This document shows positions 43,393 to 51,250 of a DNA stretch of 64,000 nucleotides, piece after piece. The DNA lies in assembly GCA_964602995.1 (NCBI GenBank), contig CAZRTM010000004.1:18285-82284 (forward strand), written 5' to 3'. Each line of letters starts with the position of its first letter. Within the stretch, counting starts at the first letter, position 1. The DNA is from JAAYYY01 sp964602995 (GTDB lineage: Bacteria > Chloroflexota > Anaerolineae > Promineifilales > Promineifilaceae). Below the pieces are notes generated by a model. The model was not told where the DNA came from and searched no databases. It worked only from the letters and a program-made list of their open reading frames with translations. The position numbers were made by a program, and so were the translations under genes.

Positions 43393-44418
43393 TTATTGGT
43401 CGCTTTCAAAGAGGCGCGCAATCTCATCACGCTCAGGGCGAGGAAACGGCTCCAAGCCGCTTCCCATCTGCTGCAAGACTGCGGGTTGGCCCTCTGCTGC
43501 CTGCCCAATCACAGCACAAGGAATGCCTTCATTTTGCAACGCACGGCAAATAGCATCAGCATCCTGTGGTCGGGCGCTCAAGAGCAGAGCGCCAGAGGCA
43601 ATGGTGGCCAGTGGATCGATCCCCATAATACGACAAATTTTGCGTGACACATCAGAAATAGGTACCAGAGCGGGCGCAAACTCCAGCACACACTGCCCCG
43701 CCTCGGCCAACTCCCACAGCGCCGCTGCCAGCCCGCCTTCAGTCGGATCATGCATCGCCGTCACGCGCCCTGCTGCAAGGGCCGTCTGCGCATCATGCCA
43801 CACGCCGATGCCCGGCTCGTACAGATAGCCCGCCGCTTCTTCCAGCTCCTCACCTGAAAGTGATGCTCTGAGCCGTGGCCCAAACTCCCGCGCTATAATG
43901 GCCGTGCCCTCAATAGGAACCCCTTTGGTGAGCAACAGGGCATCACCAGGACGGATTCCCTCAGGAGTCACCAGCCGCTCCTCCTCCACCTCGCCAATCA
44001 GCGTACCCAACAGGATTGGTCGCGGCAGATCGAAGGTAACCTCTGTGTGACCACCCACAACCGAAATACCATATTGGCTACAGGCATCATACACTTGCTG
44101 GCTGAGCCGTTCCACGAGTTGCCGGTCACTTTGTCCCTCTGGCAAGAGCATCGTGAGCATCAACCAACGCGGCGTCGCTCCCGTGGTGGCAATGTCATTG
44201 ACATTGACCTGAACCAGATACCAGCCCGCTTCATCGGTGGCAAAGGTAATGGGGTCCGACTTAAACACCAGCAGCCGTCCACCGTGGCGTACCACAGCGC
44301 AATCAAGCCCAATACCCGGCCCCAACAGCACATCCGGATCTGTTACCGGCGCATCAGCCACTAATTGTTGCAGCAGCAGTGGTGGCAATTTGCCAACAGG
44401 AAGGCCCTTCTCTGTCAT
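43393..44418 (-). CDS. AIR synthase-related protein, HypE-like
   Basis: 341 residues of the PurM/HypE/ThiL superfamily: GPGIGLDCAVVRHGG, VNVNDIATTGATPRWLMLTMLLP, SVVGGHTEVT, HDPTEGGLAAALWELAEAG and PLATIASGALLLSA. HypE makes the cyanide ligand of NiFe hydrogenases and ends in PRIC; here the C-terminus lacks that cysteine, reading ARLFESDQ. No hydrogenase or hyp gene is present. It therefore may be a kinase or aminoimidazole-type enzyme of another pathway. It overlaps lgt by four bases (ATGA) and shares its transcript. Confidence 0.82.
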   Translation of the reverse strand: MTEKGLPVGKLPPLLLQQLVADAPVTDPDVLLGPGIGLDCAVVRHGGRLLVFKSDPITFATDEAGWYLVQVNVNDIATTGATPRWLMLTMLLPEGQSDRQLVERLSQQVYDACSQYGISVVGGHTEVTFDLPRPILLGTLIGEVEEERLVTPEGIRPGDALLLTKGVPIEGTAIIAREFGPRLRASLSGEELEEAAGYLYEPGIGVWHDAQTALAAGRVTAMHDPTEGGLAAALWELAEAGQCVLEFAPALVPISDVSRKICRIMGIDPLATIASGALLLSARPQDADAICRALQNEGIPCAVIGQAAEGQPAVLQQMGSGLEPFPRPERDEIARLFESDQ

Positions 44419-45617
44419 CGTGTGGCGTGTTGGTGGCGCAGGAAAATCCAGATCGCAGCAATGACGGCGATAACAATGGAGACCAGGGTAGCAATGGGAA
44501 TACCGGTATCGACGGCTCCAATCGACACCGTGCGGCTATCCAGGCGCACCGTCTCTAACAGCGTGCGCCCAATCGCATACAAGATCAGATAGGCGCCCAT
44601 AACGTCGCCGGGAAACAGCCGGTCCCGGTACCGCCGCAACAATGCCAGAAGTATAAAAAAGGTCAGCAAATTCCACAGAGATTCATAGAGGAAAGCAGGG
44701 TGGAAGCGCGCAAACTGTTCGTAGCCCGTCAGCCGGTAGGCAGGCTCGATCCACGTCGCCCAGGGCACATCTGTAGGCCGTCCGTAAAGCTCCTGGTTGA
44801 AGAAATTGCCCCAACGCCCCACAAACTGCCCTAAGGCCACGCCAACCACAGCCAGATCGGCCATGGCAATTGCCGAGATGCGGTTGCGGTAGGCGTAAAT
44901 CATCAGCCCCAACGCGCCGCCGGCAATGCCGCCATAAATGCCCAGCCCACCCCGGCGCAGATTAATCAACTGCAACGGATTGCGAAAATAATCAGCCGGG
45001 GACGTGATACCCACCTCGGCCATGCTTGGCGACGGAGTAAACACATGGTAAAGGCGCGCCCCTATCACAGCCAGAATCAGGCACCAGATGAGACCATTCC
45101 AGACGTGGTAAGGGTTCCACTGCCGCCACGGCGGGTCATCCACCCACTCGCGCCGCACGCCTGCCTGTGCCGCCAGCTCACGCCCCACAACCTCGCGCCC
45201 ATCGCTGTTCAGCGGGAGTCCCTCGGAGCCGAAACCCCACTTGAAAAGCAAGTCGCCCAACGTCTGCACGCCGTTCTTAGCCAGGATCTGGTTGATTTCC
45301 GCTGGAAGGTCCAGCTCATCAACCGCTCGTCGCCGCACATGTGCCGGCACCAGGCGCAGAAAGAGACGCCAGGCTCGCCGCTGCGCCAGCCGCGACACCA
45401 CGTAACTGCCCAGCGCAATCCCGCCAGTGATGATGATCCCGTACCAGTAGATGTTGAAATTCAGGCCATCAATCGACAGCGCAACCCGATCCGGCACGTA
45501 TCCAGTCGCGGCATGATAGGCGTATAGGAGCATGCTGGCAACGAAGAACGCCGCAATGACGTACCAGTATGGTTCCAGCGAGCGCCAGTGCAGCCGTCCC
45601 GAACCCCGCTCAGCCAT
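44415..45617 (-). CDS. lgt: Prolipoprotein diacylglyceryl transferase with inserted domain
   Basis: 400 residues if read from the ATG at 45617, which shares one base with the preceding stop codon (TAATG); an upstream ATG at 45641 is equally possible. Lgt marks are complete: LYHVF, GGLGIYGGIAGGALGL, GQFVGRWGNFFNQELYGRPTDVPWA and FHPAFLYESLWNL. It transfers diacylglyceryl from phosphatidylglycerol to the lipobox cysteine of lipoproteins. About 90 extra residues (from RLVPAHVRRRA to WNPYHVW) separate the second helix from the LYHV segment; they include LPAEINQILAKNGVQTLGDLLF, which looks like a helix-hairpin domain. Confidence 0.9.
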   Translation of the reverse strand: MAERGSGRLHWRSLEPYWYVIAAFFVASMLLYAYHAATGYVPDRVALSIDGLNFNIYWYGIIITGGIALGSYVVSRLAQRRAWRLFLRLVPAHVRRRAVDELDLPAEINQILAKNGVQTLGDLLFKWGFGSEGLPLNSDGREVVGRELAAQAGVRREWVDDPPWRQWNPYHVWNGLIWCLILAVIGARLYHVFTPSPSMAEVGITSPADYFRNPLQLINLRRGGLGIYGGIAGGALGLMIYAYRNRISAIAMADLAVVGVALGQFVGRWGNFFNQELYGRPTDVPWATWIEPAYRLTGYEQFARFHPAFLYESLWNLLTFFILLALLRRYRDRLFPGDVMGAYLILYAIGRTLLETVRLDSRTVSIGAVDTGIPIATLVSIVIAVIAAIWIFLRHQHATR

Positions 45618-46246
45618 TAATCTTGGATCGTTTGTTGCCATACGTGGAAAACTCGCTGTGCGACTGTGATGTAACTGAAGAGTGCCAGAATCACCAGGCC
45701 GACTTGCGGATATCCAACCAGAAGGGTCAGGGTGAGGATAACATAGCGCTCAACGCGGCTCAACAGCCCTATCTTGCAGGAAAGGTCTAGCGCCTCGGCC
45801 CGAGCGCGTGCGTAGCTTACCATGATAGAGCCAGTGATGGCAATGTAGGTAGTGGCCATCATCAGCATATCCCCAACGCTTCCGTAATAGAAAAGGAAAC
45901 CACCGAACAAAATAATCTCGGCAATGCGATCCAGAGTCGAATCCAGAAACGCGCCGAAGCCCTCCGCCTTATATCCCAGTTTACGCGCCAGTGCCCCATC
46001 GAGCGCATCAAGCGGGGCAATCAGCATGATAGCAATGCCGGCGCCCTGCATCTGTCCATTGCTTATCAGCCAGGCCACGATCAGATGGCCGAGCGTCCCC
46101 AAAACGGTGAGCAAATTGGGCGAAACCGGAAGTCGTGCGAGGTGGGTCACAATTGGTTCGATGATGAACCGGAACCTTAGCCGTAATATATCAGTCAGTG
46201 TCTTCTTTTCTGAAGACGATGGGCCACTCGAGGGAGAACGATTCAT
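45617..46246 (-). CDS. CDP-alcohol phosphatidyltransferase (PgsA-like)
   Basis: 209 residues. It carries the family motif as DALDGALARKLG...GFGAFLDSTLDRIAE, with nine instead of eight residues between AR and G, and five to six membrane helices. The start LARLPVSPNLLTVLG fits the PgsA/PIS branch. Possible products are phosphatidylglycerol phosphate or archaetidyl/phosphatidylinositol-like lipids. Immediately next to lgt, which needs phosphatidylglycerol as donor, PgsA activity is the natural guess. GAGGTGAC precedes the ATG. Confidence 0.85.
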   Translation of the reverse strand: MNRSPSSGPSSSEKKTLTDILRLRFRFIIEPIVTHLARLPVSPNLLTVLGTLGHLIVAWLISNGQMQGAGIAIMLIAPLDALDGALARKLGYKAEGFGAFLDSTLDRIAEIILFGGFLFYYGSVGDMLMMATTYIAITGSIMVSYARARAEALDLSCKIGLLSRVERYVILTLTLLVGYPQVGLVILALFSYITVAQRVFHVWQQTIQD

Positions 46247-46323
46247 GTCACCTCAACAACATCTACAAAGCACCACCAAAGTAAAATTACCTCAGGGGAT
46301 GCTAGCCAATGCACCGGAGTGTG

Positions 46324-47559
46324 TCAAGCATCAAGCCGGAGGGCAAACCAGGGCACCCTCATTTCCGCGTCTGTCAGGCCGCCATGACGCCCATTCATCT
46401 CTATGAGAAATTTCGGCGTATCTCTGGTCAGTAAGGAGTACCCTTCGCGCATGGTCATAATCACATCGCCAACCCGGAGCGCCGTGTCGCTGGCGTGGGG
46501 CAACGGCCCCAACAACCCCTGCGCCAGAGCTTCCTGTGCCGGCATCACCTGCGCAGCATGACTCAGCTCGCTCTGAATGTACTCAATTACCTCCTGCTGG
46601 TACCCTTGCCGCGCGTAGAGATACGCTGTGCGTGGTTCGCCGGCCGGGGCCATCAACAACATTCGCTGTAAATCGGGATGATCGTCCAGGAAAATTCTCT
46701 GCTCGGCCGGTGTCCGGACCTGTCCGTGGTCGGCAGTCACTAATAAGGCAGTATCACGGCGGCCCTCGGCGCTTAACTTCTCCAACAACTCGCTTTGCAG
46801 CAGGGATAGAACCGACCGCAGCTCGGCCCGCACCGCAGCATGATCGTACCCGTGAACATGCTCCAGAGTATCGACCGCCGACCAGTAGGCGAAAATATAC
46901 ATCGGTTCCTCTGGCTTGCTCTCCAGCAGATGGCGGATTCGCCAGAACGTGTCGGACGCCGCCACCGTGGGCACATCTTTCACCGCGCCCCGCCCGTGCA
47001 TGCGGCTCAGTGCCGAATTGGCAATTGAGTAATGCTTCAGGGCATAGGTCGTAACCCCACCCGCCGCAAGCTGGTCGCCAAATCCCGGCGCCTCTAAAAA
47101 CGTTTCCAGCTCCAGGCCGGCGCTGACTAATGCGTCGGGCGAACGCTGAAACACCGGAGAGAGGTTGAGCATTTGCCCCATCACTGCATATTCTGGGAAG
47201 AACATCTGCAAGCCAACCAGACCATGTTGGGCCGGAGCAACACCGGTCCACAGCGTGCTCAGAGCAGCGACGGTGGTGGAAGGAAAGACAGACGTCAGCT
47301 CTCCCTGTGCCAGGGCCTGCTCTCCCAGCCACGCCACATCTTCATCATTGTGCTTCATCAGGTTGGCGCCCATGCCATCGACCAACAACACGACAACACG
47401 CCGCACAGAGGAGTCTCCTGCCAGAACTGGTCGCCAAAGCTCGTCAGGCAGCGCCGGCAAGCCCCTATACGAGCTGCCCAACAGCGCGGCCACGGTCGCA
47501 GGAATATTGGATATGCTCTGGCTCTGATAGGCAGGATAAACAAAGGTATGGTCGTCCAT
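46324..47559 (-). CDS. Alkaline-phosphatase-superfamily phosphodiesterase (type I)
   Basis: 411 residues from ATG 47559, with GGAG seven bases upstream. Metal-site motifs of the nucleotide pyrophosphatase/phosphodiesterase group: VVLLVDGMGANL, nucleophile Thr in FPSTTVAALSTLWTG, DTLEHVHGYDHA, LLVTADHGQVRTP and MNGRHGGLTDAEM. It lacks a clear signal peptide. It may hydrolyse phosphodiesters of nucleotides, lipids or phosphonates. Its neighbour downstream is a phospholipid synthase gene, 78 bases away on the same strand. Confidence 0.87.
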   Translation of the reverse strand: MDDHTFVYPAYQSQSISNIPATVAALLGSSYRGLPALPDELWRPVLAGDSSVRRVVVLLVDGMGANLMKHNDEDVAWLGEQALAQGELTSVFPSTTVAALSTLWTGVAPAQHGLVGLQMFFPEYAVMGQMLNLSPVFQRSPDALVSAGLELETFLEAPGFGDQLAAGGVTTYALKHYSIANSALSRMHGRGAVKDVPTVAASDTFWRIRHLLESKPEEPMYIFAYWSAVDTLEHVHGYDHAAVRAELRSVLSLLQSELLEKLSAEGRRDTALLVTADHGQVRTPAEQRIFLDDHPDLQRMLLMAPAGEPRTAYLYARQGYQQEVIEYIQSELSHAAQVMPAQEALAQGLLGPLPHASDTALRVGDVIMTMREGYSLLTRDTPKFLIEMNGRHGGLTDAEMRVPWFALRLDA

Positions 47560-47658
47560 TGCACACTCCACACGGAAATTGATGCTTATGCGTTATAATA
47601 TGCCGTCTCAGCAATCGTTAGTCCAACCGAAACCGAATCCAGCAAGGAGTAAAGTCCT

Positions 47659-48457
47659 ATGAAGTACCAGATTCACGGCACAACGTTACAAACTCTGGAT
47701 ATTACGCTCAGCCAGGGTGAGGCTGTCTTCACCGAATCGGGCGGTATGGCCTGGATGACAGGCGACATCGAAATGGAAACCAGCACCAGAGGCGGGCTGA
47801 TGAAGGGATTGGCCCGTACGCTCTCCGGTGAATCTCTCTTTCTCACCACCTACACCTGTCGCGGGCCCGGGGCGCTGATCACCTTCACGCCNNNNNNNNN
47901 NGTCCGTGAGGGGGGGCACACCCTGGAGATGCGTGTCGCCTCTTCAGACATGCCACCACACCATCCCGCATGTATGAGGGCCTGGTGGGCTGATCACCTT
48001 CACACCGGAAGCGCCCGGCTCAATCATCCCCGTCGAGCTGGCCGCCGGTGAGAGCCGCATCTGCCAGAAGGACGCCTTTATGGTGGCCCAGGACACCGTC
48101 TCGCTCGATATCCACTTCCGCCGCAAACTGGGAACTGGCCTCTTTGGCGGCGAGGGTTTCATTCTACAGAAGCTGACCGGACCTGGAATTGCCTGGGTCG
48201 AAATTGCTGGTGAGGTCCGCTCATACAACCTCAAGGACGGCCAGGTCATGCGCGTCGATCCCGGTCACATTGCGATGTACGAACCGACGGTCAGCTACGA
48301 TATTGCCCGTGTGAAAGGTGTGCGCAACATCCTATTCGGCGGCGAAGGACTCTTCCTCGCCACCCTTCGCGGTCCCGGCAAGATCTGGCTACAAAGCCTC
48401 CCACTGGCCAATCTCGCTTCCACACTGGCTCGTTACTTGCCAACCAGCAGCAGCTAA
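47659..48457 (+). CDS. AIM24 (TIGR00266) family protein, broken at an assembly gap
   Basis: The first 78 residues (MKYQIHGTTLQTLDITLSQGEAVFTESGGMAWMTG, ending ALITFTP) and, in another frame, the continuation from about 48004 (TPEAPGSIIPVELAAGESRICQKDAFMVAQDT through YLPTSSS) form one AIM24-type beta-sandwich protein of about 230 residues. Between them lie 10 N and about 90 bases ending in CTGATCACCTTCACACC, a near copy of the bases just before the N run (47875-47891). Removing one copy restores the frame, so the break is almost certainly a misassembly. AAGGAG precedes the ATG. Function of bacterial AIM24 proteins is unknown. Confidence 0.8.
47892..47901. other. Assembly gap of 10 N inside the AIM24 gene
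   Basis: Ten N with an imperfect direct repeat on its two sides (47875-47891 and 47990-48006). The stretch 47902-47989 between does not encode any part of the expected protein. Confidence 0.95.
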
Positions 48458-48468
48458 TTCAAGACAAA

Positions 48469-48508
48469 ATAATGAGGCCAGAGTAGCGCTCTACTCTGGC
48501 CTCATTAT
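48469..48508. terminator. Long hairpin between convergent AIM24 and atpF genes
   Basis: Perfect 18-bp arms (48469-48486 and 48491-48508; ATAATGAGGCCAGAGTAG and its complement) around the loop CGCT. It is not followed by a long T run on either side, so termination is likely but not certain. The 150 bases to its right hold only a short duplicated GGCACTTCGCCCT. Confidence 0.6.
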
Positions 48509-48658
48509 CATCCGCGCGCCTGAATTGGGGTTTTCGCCTGAGGCACTTCGCCCTTGGGGCACTTCGCCCTATGCGCCACCCTCTTCTCCGTCCTCTAACA
48601 AGAGTCAGCTAGCCTACGTCGCGCGCAGATCTTACCCGCCGTCGTTGGTCTGAGTCAC

Positions 48659-49363
48659 TCAGGCCAACGACTCACGTAACGCGCCTAGCTGGCGGTTAAC
48701 GCTGTCGTCTACCACCTGGTCACCGACGCGGATAATCAAACCACCAAGAATCGTCGGGTCTACCCGGAAATCGACACTGCTGGCGCTGATCATCTGCTCA
48801 ATACGAGCCTTCTCCTCATCGGTCAGAGGAAGAGCGCTAGTCACAACGGCCTGGTCACCAGACAACTGTGACACGCCGGCCGGTGGTTCAGCCAGGAATT
48901 TGTTGATCATCGCGCGTTGGCGATCTGCGTCGAGCGACTCCTGCACCAGTTTGTTGGTGGCAGCAATAGCAATTGAGACAACCTGACCGCGTAGTTCAGA
49001 GAGGATGCGGTTGCGCTCCTCTTCAGCATCAGCGCGGGAATCGGCAACGATCTGTTTCGCTTCTACCTCAGCCTGTTGAATAATACCCTTTCGCGTTTCC
49101 TCTCCCTGCTCGGCCGCCTGTTGGCGAACCTTTGCAGCTTCGGCACGCGCTGCATCCAGAATCTTCTTCGCTTCCGCGTCAGCATTATCACGCGCAATTG
49201 CGGCCTGCCGGGCATCTTCAAGCCCTTTGGCAATCCTTGCCTGACGTTCCTCCAGAACCCGCAGAATCGGTTCGTAGGCGAACGCCTTCATGAAGGCAAG
49301 AATGATAATAATGCCCAGAATCTGGATGAGGAGGTAGCCTAAGTTTATGCCTAAGCCTTCCAT
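48659..49363 (-). CDS. atpF: ATP synthase b subunit with C-terminal part of delta
   Basis: 234 residues. An N-terminal membrane helix (about 8-27), then a highly charged helix (35-155) that is the F-type b stator. From about residue 175 the chain (LTDEEKARIEQMISASSVDFRVDPTILGGLIIRVGDQVVDDSVNRQL) matches the C-terminal domain of delta/OSCP, including the GGxxxRVGDxxxD signature. The six-helix N-terminal domain of delta is absent. Usual b proteins have 155-170 residues. It is the last gene of the Fo group here; atpA, G, D and C do not follow. Confidence 0.88.
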   Translation of the reverse strand: MEGLGINLGYLLIQILGIIIILAFMKAFAYEPILRVLEERQARIAKGLEDARQAAIARDNADAEAKKILDAARAEAAKVRQQAAEQGEETRKGIIQQAEVEAKQIVADSRADAEEERNRILSELRGQVVSIAIAATNKLVQESLDADRQRAMINKFLAEPPAGVSQLSGDQAVVTSALPLTDEEKARIEQMISASSVDFRVDPTILGGLIIRVGDQVVDDSVNRQLGALRESLA

Positions 49364-49388
49364 TCGCTATCTCCTATCAGCCTTATCT

Positions 49389-49637
49389 TTACAGCACAAA
49401 GAGAATAATAAGCGCTACAACCAGCGCGTAGATTGCTGTTGCTTCGGCGAATGCAATACCCAGAATCAGGTTTGTCTGGATTGCGCCCGCGGCGTCCGGG
49501 TTACGAGCGATACCTTGGGTTGCGCCACCGGCCAGAATACCGATACCGGCGCCGGCGCCAATCACGCCCATCATCGCCAGCCCGGCGCCCAGTGCCTTCA
49601 GGCCCTCTACGAGCACAAGAGCTGCTGCTTCATCCAT
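49389..49637 (-). CDS. atpE: ATP synthase c subunit
   Basis: 82 residues, two membrane helices. Helix one has GAGAGIGILAGG, helix two GIAFAEATAIYALVVALIILFVL with the ion-binding Glu. The Gln of helix one and the Glu-Ser pair that define sodium-type rings are missing (Ile and Glu-Ala-Thr instead), so proton coupling is expected. The loop ARNPDAAGAI is the rotor-stalk contact. It lies 137 bases after the atpB stop. Confidence 0.95.
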   Translation of the reverse strand: MDEAAALVLVEGLKALGAGLAMMGVIGAGAGIGILAGGATQGIARNPDAAGAIQTNLILGIAFAEATAIYALVVALIILFVL

Positions 49638-49774
49638 TCGTAATTACCTCCGAATAACTATAATTATATTTCTGTGGTTTCTGTTTATTTGAGATCAGGG
49701 ATTCGAGGCCAGGGAGTATGGGGTCTCCAATCTCTAATCTCTCATCTCTAACCCTAATCTCAGTAACTAACAAT

Positions 49775-50878
49775 TTAATGTTCTTCGCCGTGGTCGCTGC
49801 CATGACCTTCTGTAGCACCGGCCATGAAGACCAGCGTGAGCATGGCAAACACCGCAGCTTGAATCAGACCAATGAATAACTCAAGTGCATAAAATGCTGC
49901 ATTGGCCACCGGCAAGAGGAAAGCCATAACGAAAAGCAAGACCTGGCCGGCGAAGATATTACCAAGAAGACGGAAGGAGAACGAGAGAATTTTGGAAACC
50001 TCTGAGATGAACTCCAGGATGCCCACTGCGGGGTCCAACGCCTTAATCGGATTCTTGGCAATCTCACTGATTGGCAAAGTAAAGAACTTCTTCAAATAAC
50101 CGGCGCCCAGATACTTGAAGCCGTAGTATTGCACCATGGCCATCGCTACCAGAGACAGCGCCAGCGTAAAGTTCAGGTCTGTGGCCGCTGCGCGTAAAAA
50201 GGGCACAATGGTCCAATCCGCACTTTCCGGGTTTTGCTCCAACCCCAGGAGCCCGCTATTGCCTTCTACGTTGCCATCAGCGCGGAGCAAAAGCCCAACC
50301 GGAGCTCCTTCTGGGACACGAAGGTCGCCAATGTTCTGGGCATCGTACTCTGCTTGGAGGTCGTGGATCAGTGCCTCTTGTTCCGTGGGGCTTAGTGCTT
50401 CGCCCGCAGCCACCAGATCTTCTACGTCTTTAACAGCCTCAAAGTGGGCCAGATTTTCCCAGATGCCAATGCTATCAACGCCCGGCACAAGCTCCAGCCA
50501 GTTGGCGATGAGAATCACCATCAAGAACGTCATGAAGTAGGGGAAGAAATCCCGCACTCTGGCGCCTGCAATGCCCTTGGCAAAGTTATAAGCGCCTTCA
50601 ATCAGCATCTCGAAGAAATTGTAAAACCCGGTTGGTATCTCATCAGCCGTCCGCGAACGGGCACGCAGGGACAGGACCATCACGACCACAATCAGGTAGG
50701 TAACCACCGTTGCTACGAACGTATTGGTAATACCTCCGAGCACCGGCAAATTAATGCCCGGGTAAAGCTCGCCCGGAAGCTGAATCACAGGCAGCACCGG
50801 TTTGGTCAAGGCTACGATCGATCCCAGGATGATCATCAAGGCTATCGAACCGAGTATGACGTACCGTTTCTTAATCAT
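49775..50878 (-). CDS. atpB: ATP synthase a subunit with long external insertion
   Basis: 367 residues, against about 230-290 usually. The channel Arg is in LSFSFRLLGNIFAGQVLL; TNTFVATVVTYLIVVVM and FFPYFMTFLMVILIANWLELVPG mark the first helices. About 85 extra, polar residues (GIWENLAHFEAVKDVEDL...LGLEQNPESADW) lie between the LVPG segment and FLRAAATDLNFTLAL. The C-terminal end is GHGSDHGEEH, a His-rich tail. It overlaps atpZ by eight bases. Confidence 0.94.
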   Translation of the reverse strand: MIKKRYVILGSIALMIILGSIVALTKPVLPVIQLPGELYPGINLPVLGGITNTFVATVVTYLIVVVMVLSLRARSRTADEIPTGFYNFFEMLIEGAYNFAKGIAGARVRDFFPYFMTFLMVILIANWLELVPGVDSIGIWENLAHFEAVKDVEDLVAAGEALSPTEQEALIHDLQAEYDAQNIGDLRVPEGAPVGLLLRADGNVEGNSGLLGLEQNPESADWTIVPFLRAAATDLNFTLALSLVAMAMVQYYGFKYLGAGYLKKFFTLPISEIAKNPIKALDPAVGILEFISEVSKILSFSFRLLGNIFAGQVLLFVMAFLLPVANAAFYALELFIGLIQAAVFAMLTLVFMAGATEGHGSDHGEEH

Positions 50879-51179
50879 CTATTGTCTCTTCCTCATGTTC
50901 GTCATTGTTCTCGTCTTCGCTCGGATCCAACAGGCGCTGTGCCCGAGCGGCAGTTGAAAGGGCAATACGCAAGATAACGTAAAGCGAAATGGGAAAGCTA
51001 CCTACTAGAAACAGAACTGTAAAAATTCCGTTCGTCCCCAGGTAGTTGTCAAGGAGCCAGCCTGCGCCAAAGGCTGCACCTATTATGATGAGGCTGGCTA
51101 TGCTCGTCGTGCAGCCAATCTGGCTTATCAGACTCGCATAAGTCGCCGCATATTCAACAGGTTGTTTACGTTGAGACAC
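50871..51179 (-). CDS. AtpZ/AtpI family protein
   Basis: 102 residues with two membrane helices (ASLIIIGAAFGAGWLLDNYL and FTVLFLVGSFPISLYVILRIAL) and an acidic tail. AtpI/AtpZ proteins help c-ring assembly and ion uptake in F-type ATP synthases. The start is GTG 51179 with AGAGG seven to eight bases upstream. It opens the Fo operon, directly downstream of a good promoter and nuoN. Confidence 0.85.
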   Translation of the reverse strand: MSQRKQPVEYAATYASLISQIGCTTSIASLIIIGAAFGAGWLLDNYLGTNGIFTVLFLVGSFPISLYVILRIALSTAARAQRLLDPSEDENNDEHEEETIDD

Positions 51180-51209
51180 AATCCTCTCTTTATCGGCGCG
51201 ACTTTGCGC

Positions 51210-51237
51210 ATTATATCACAAACACTCTTCGTGGCAA
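51210..51237 (-). promoter_or_regulatory. Promoter of the ATP synthase Fo genes
   Basis: Minus strand TTGCCA (51237-51232), 16-bp spacer, TATAAT (51215-51210). It lies between nuoN and atpZ, so the ATP synthase genes can be transcribed apart from the nuo genes. Confidence 0.65.
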
Positions 51238-51250
51238 TCTAAAACTATCT

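Noticed and set aside
47659..48051. Truncated AIM24 protein ending in an unrelated tail
   Set aside because: The tail comes from bases inserted at the N gap; the real continuation is in another frame.
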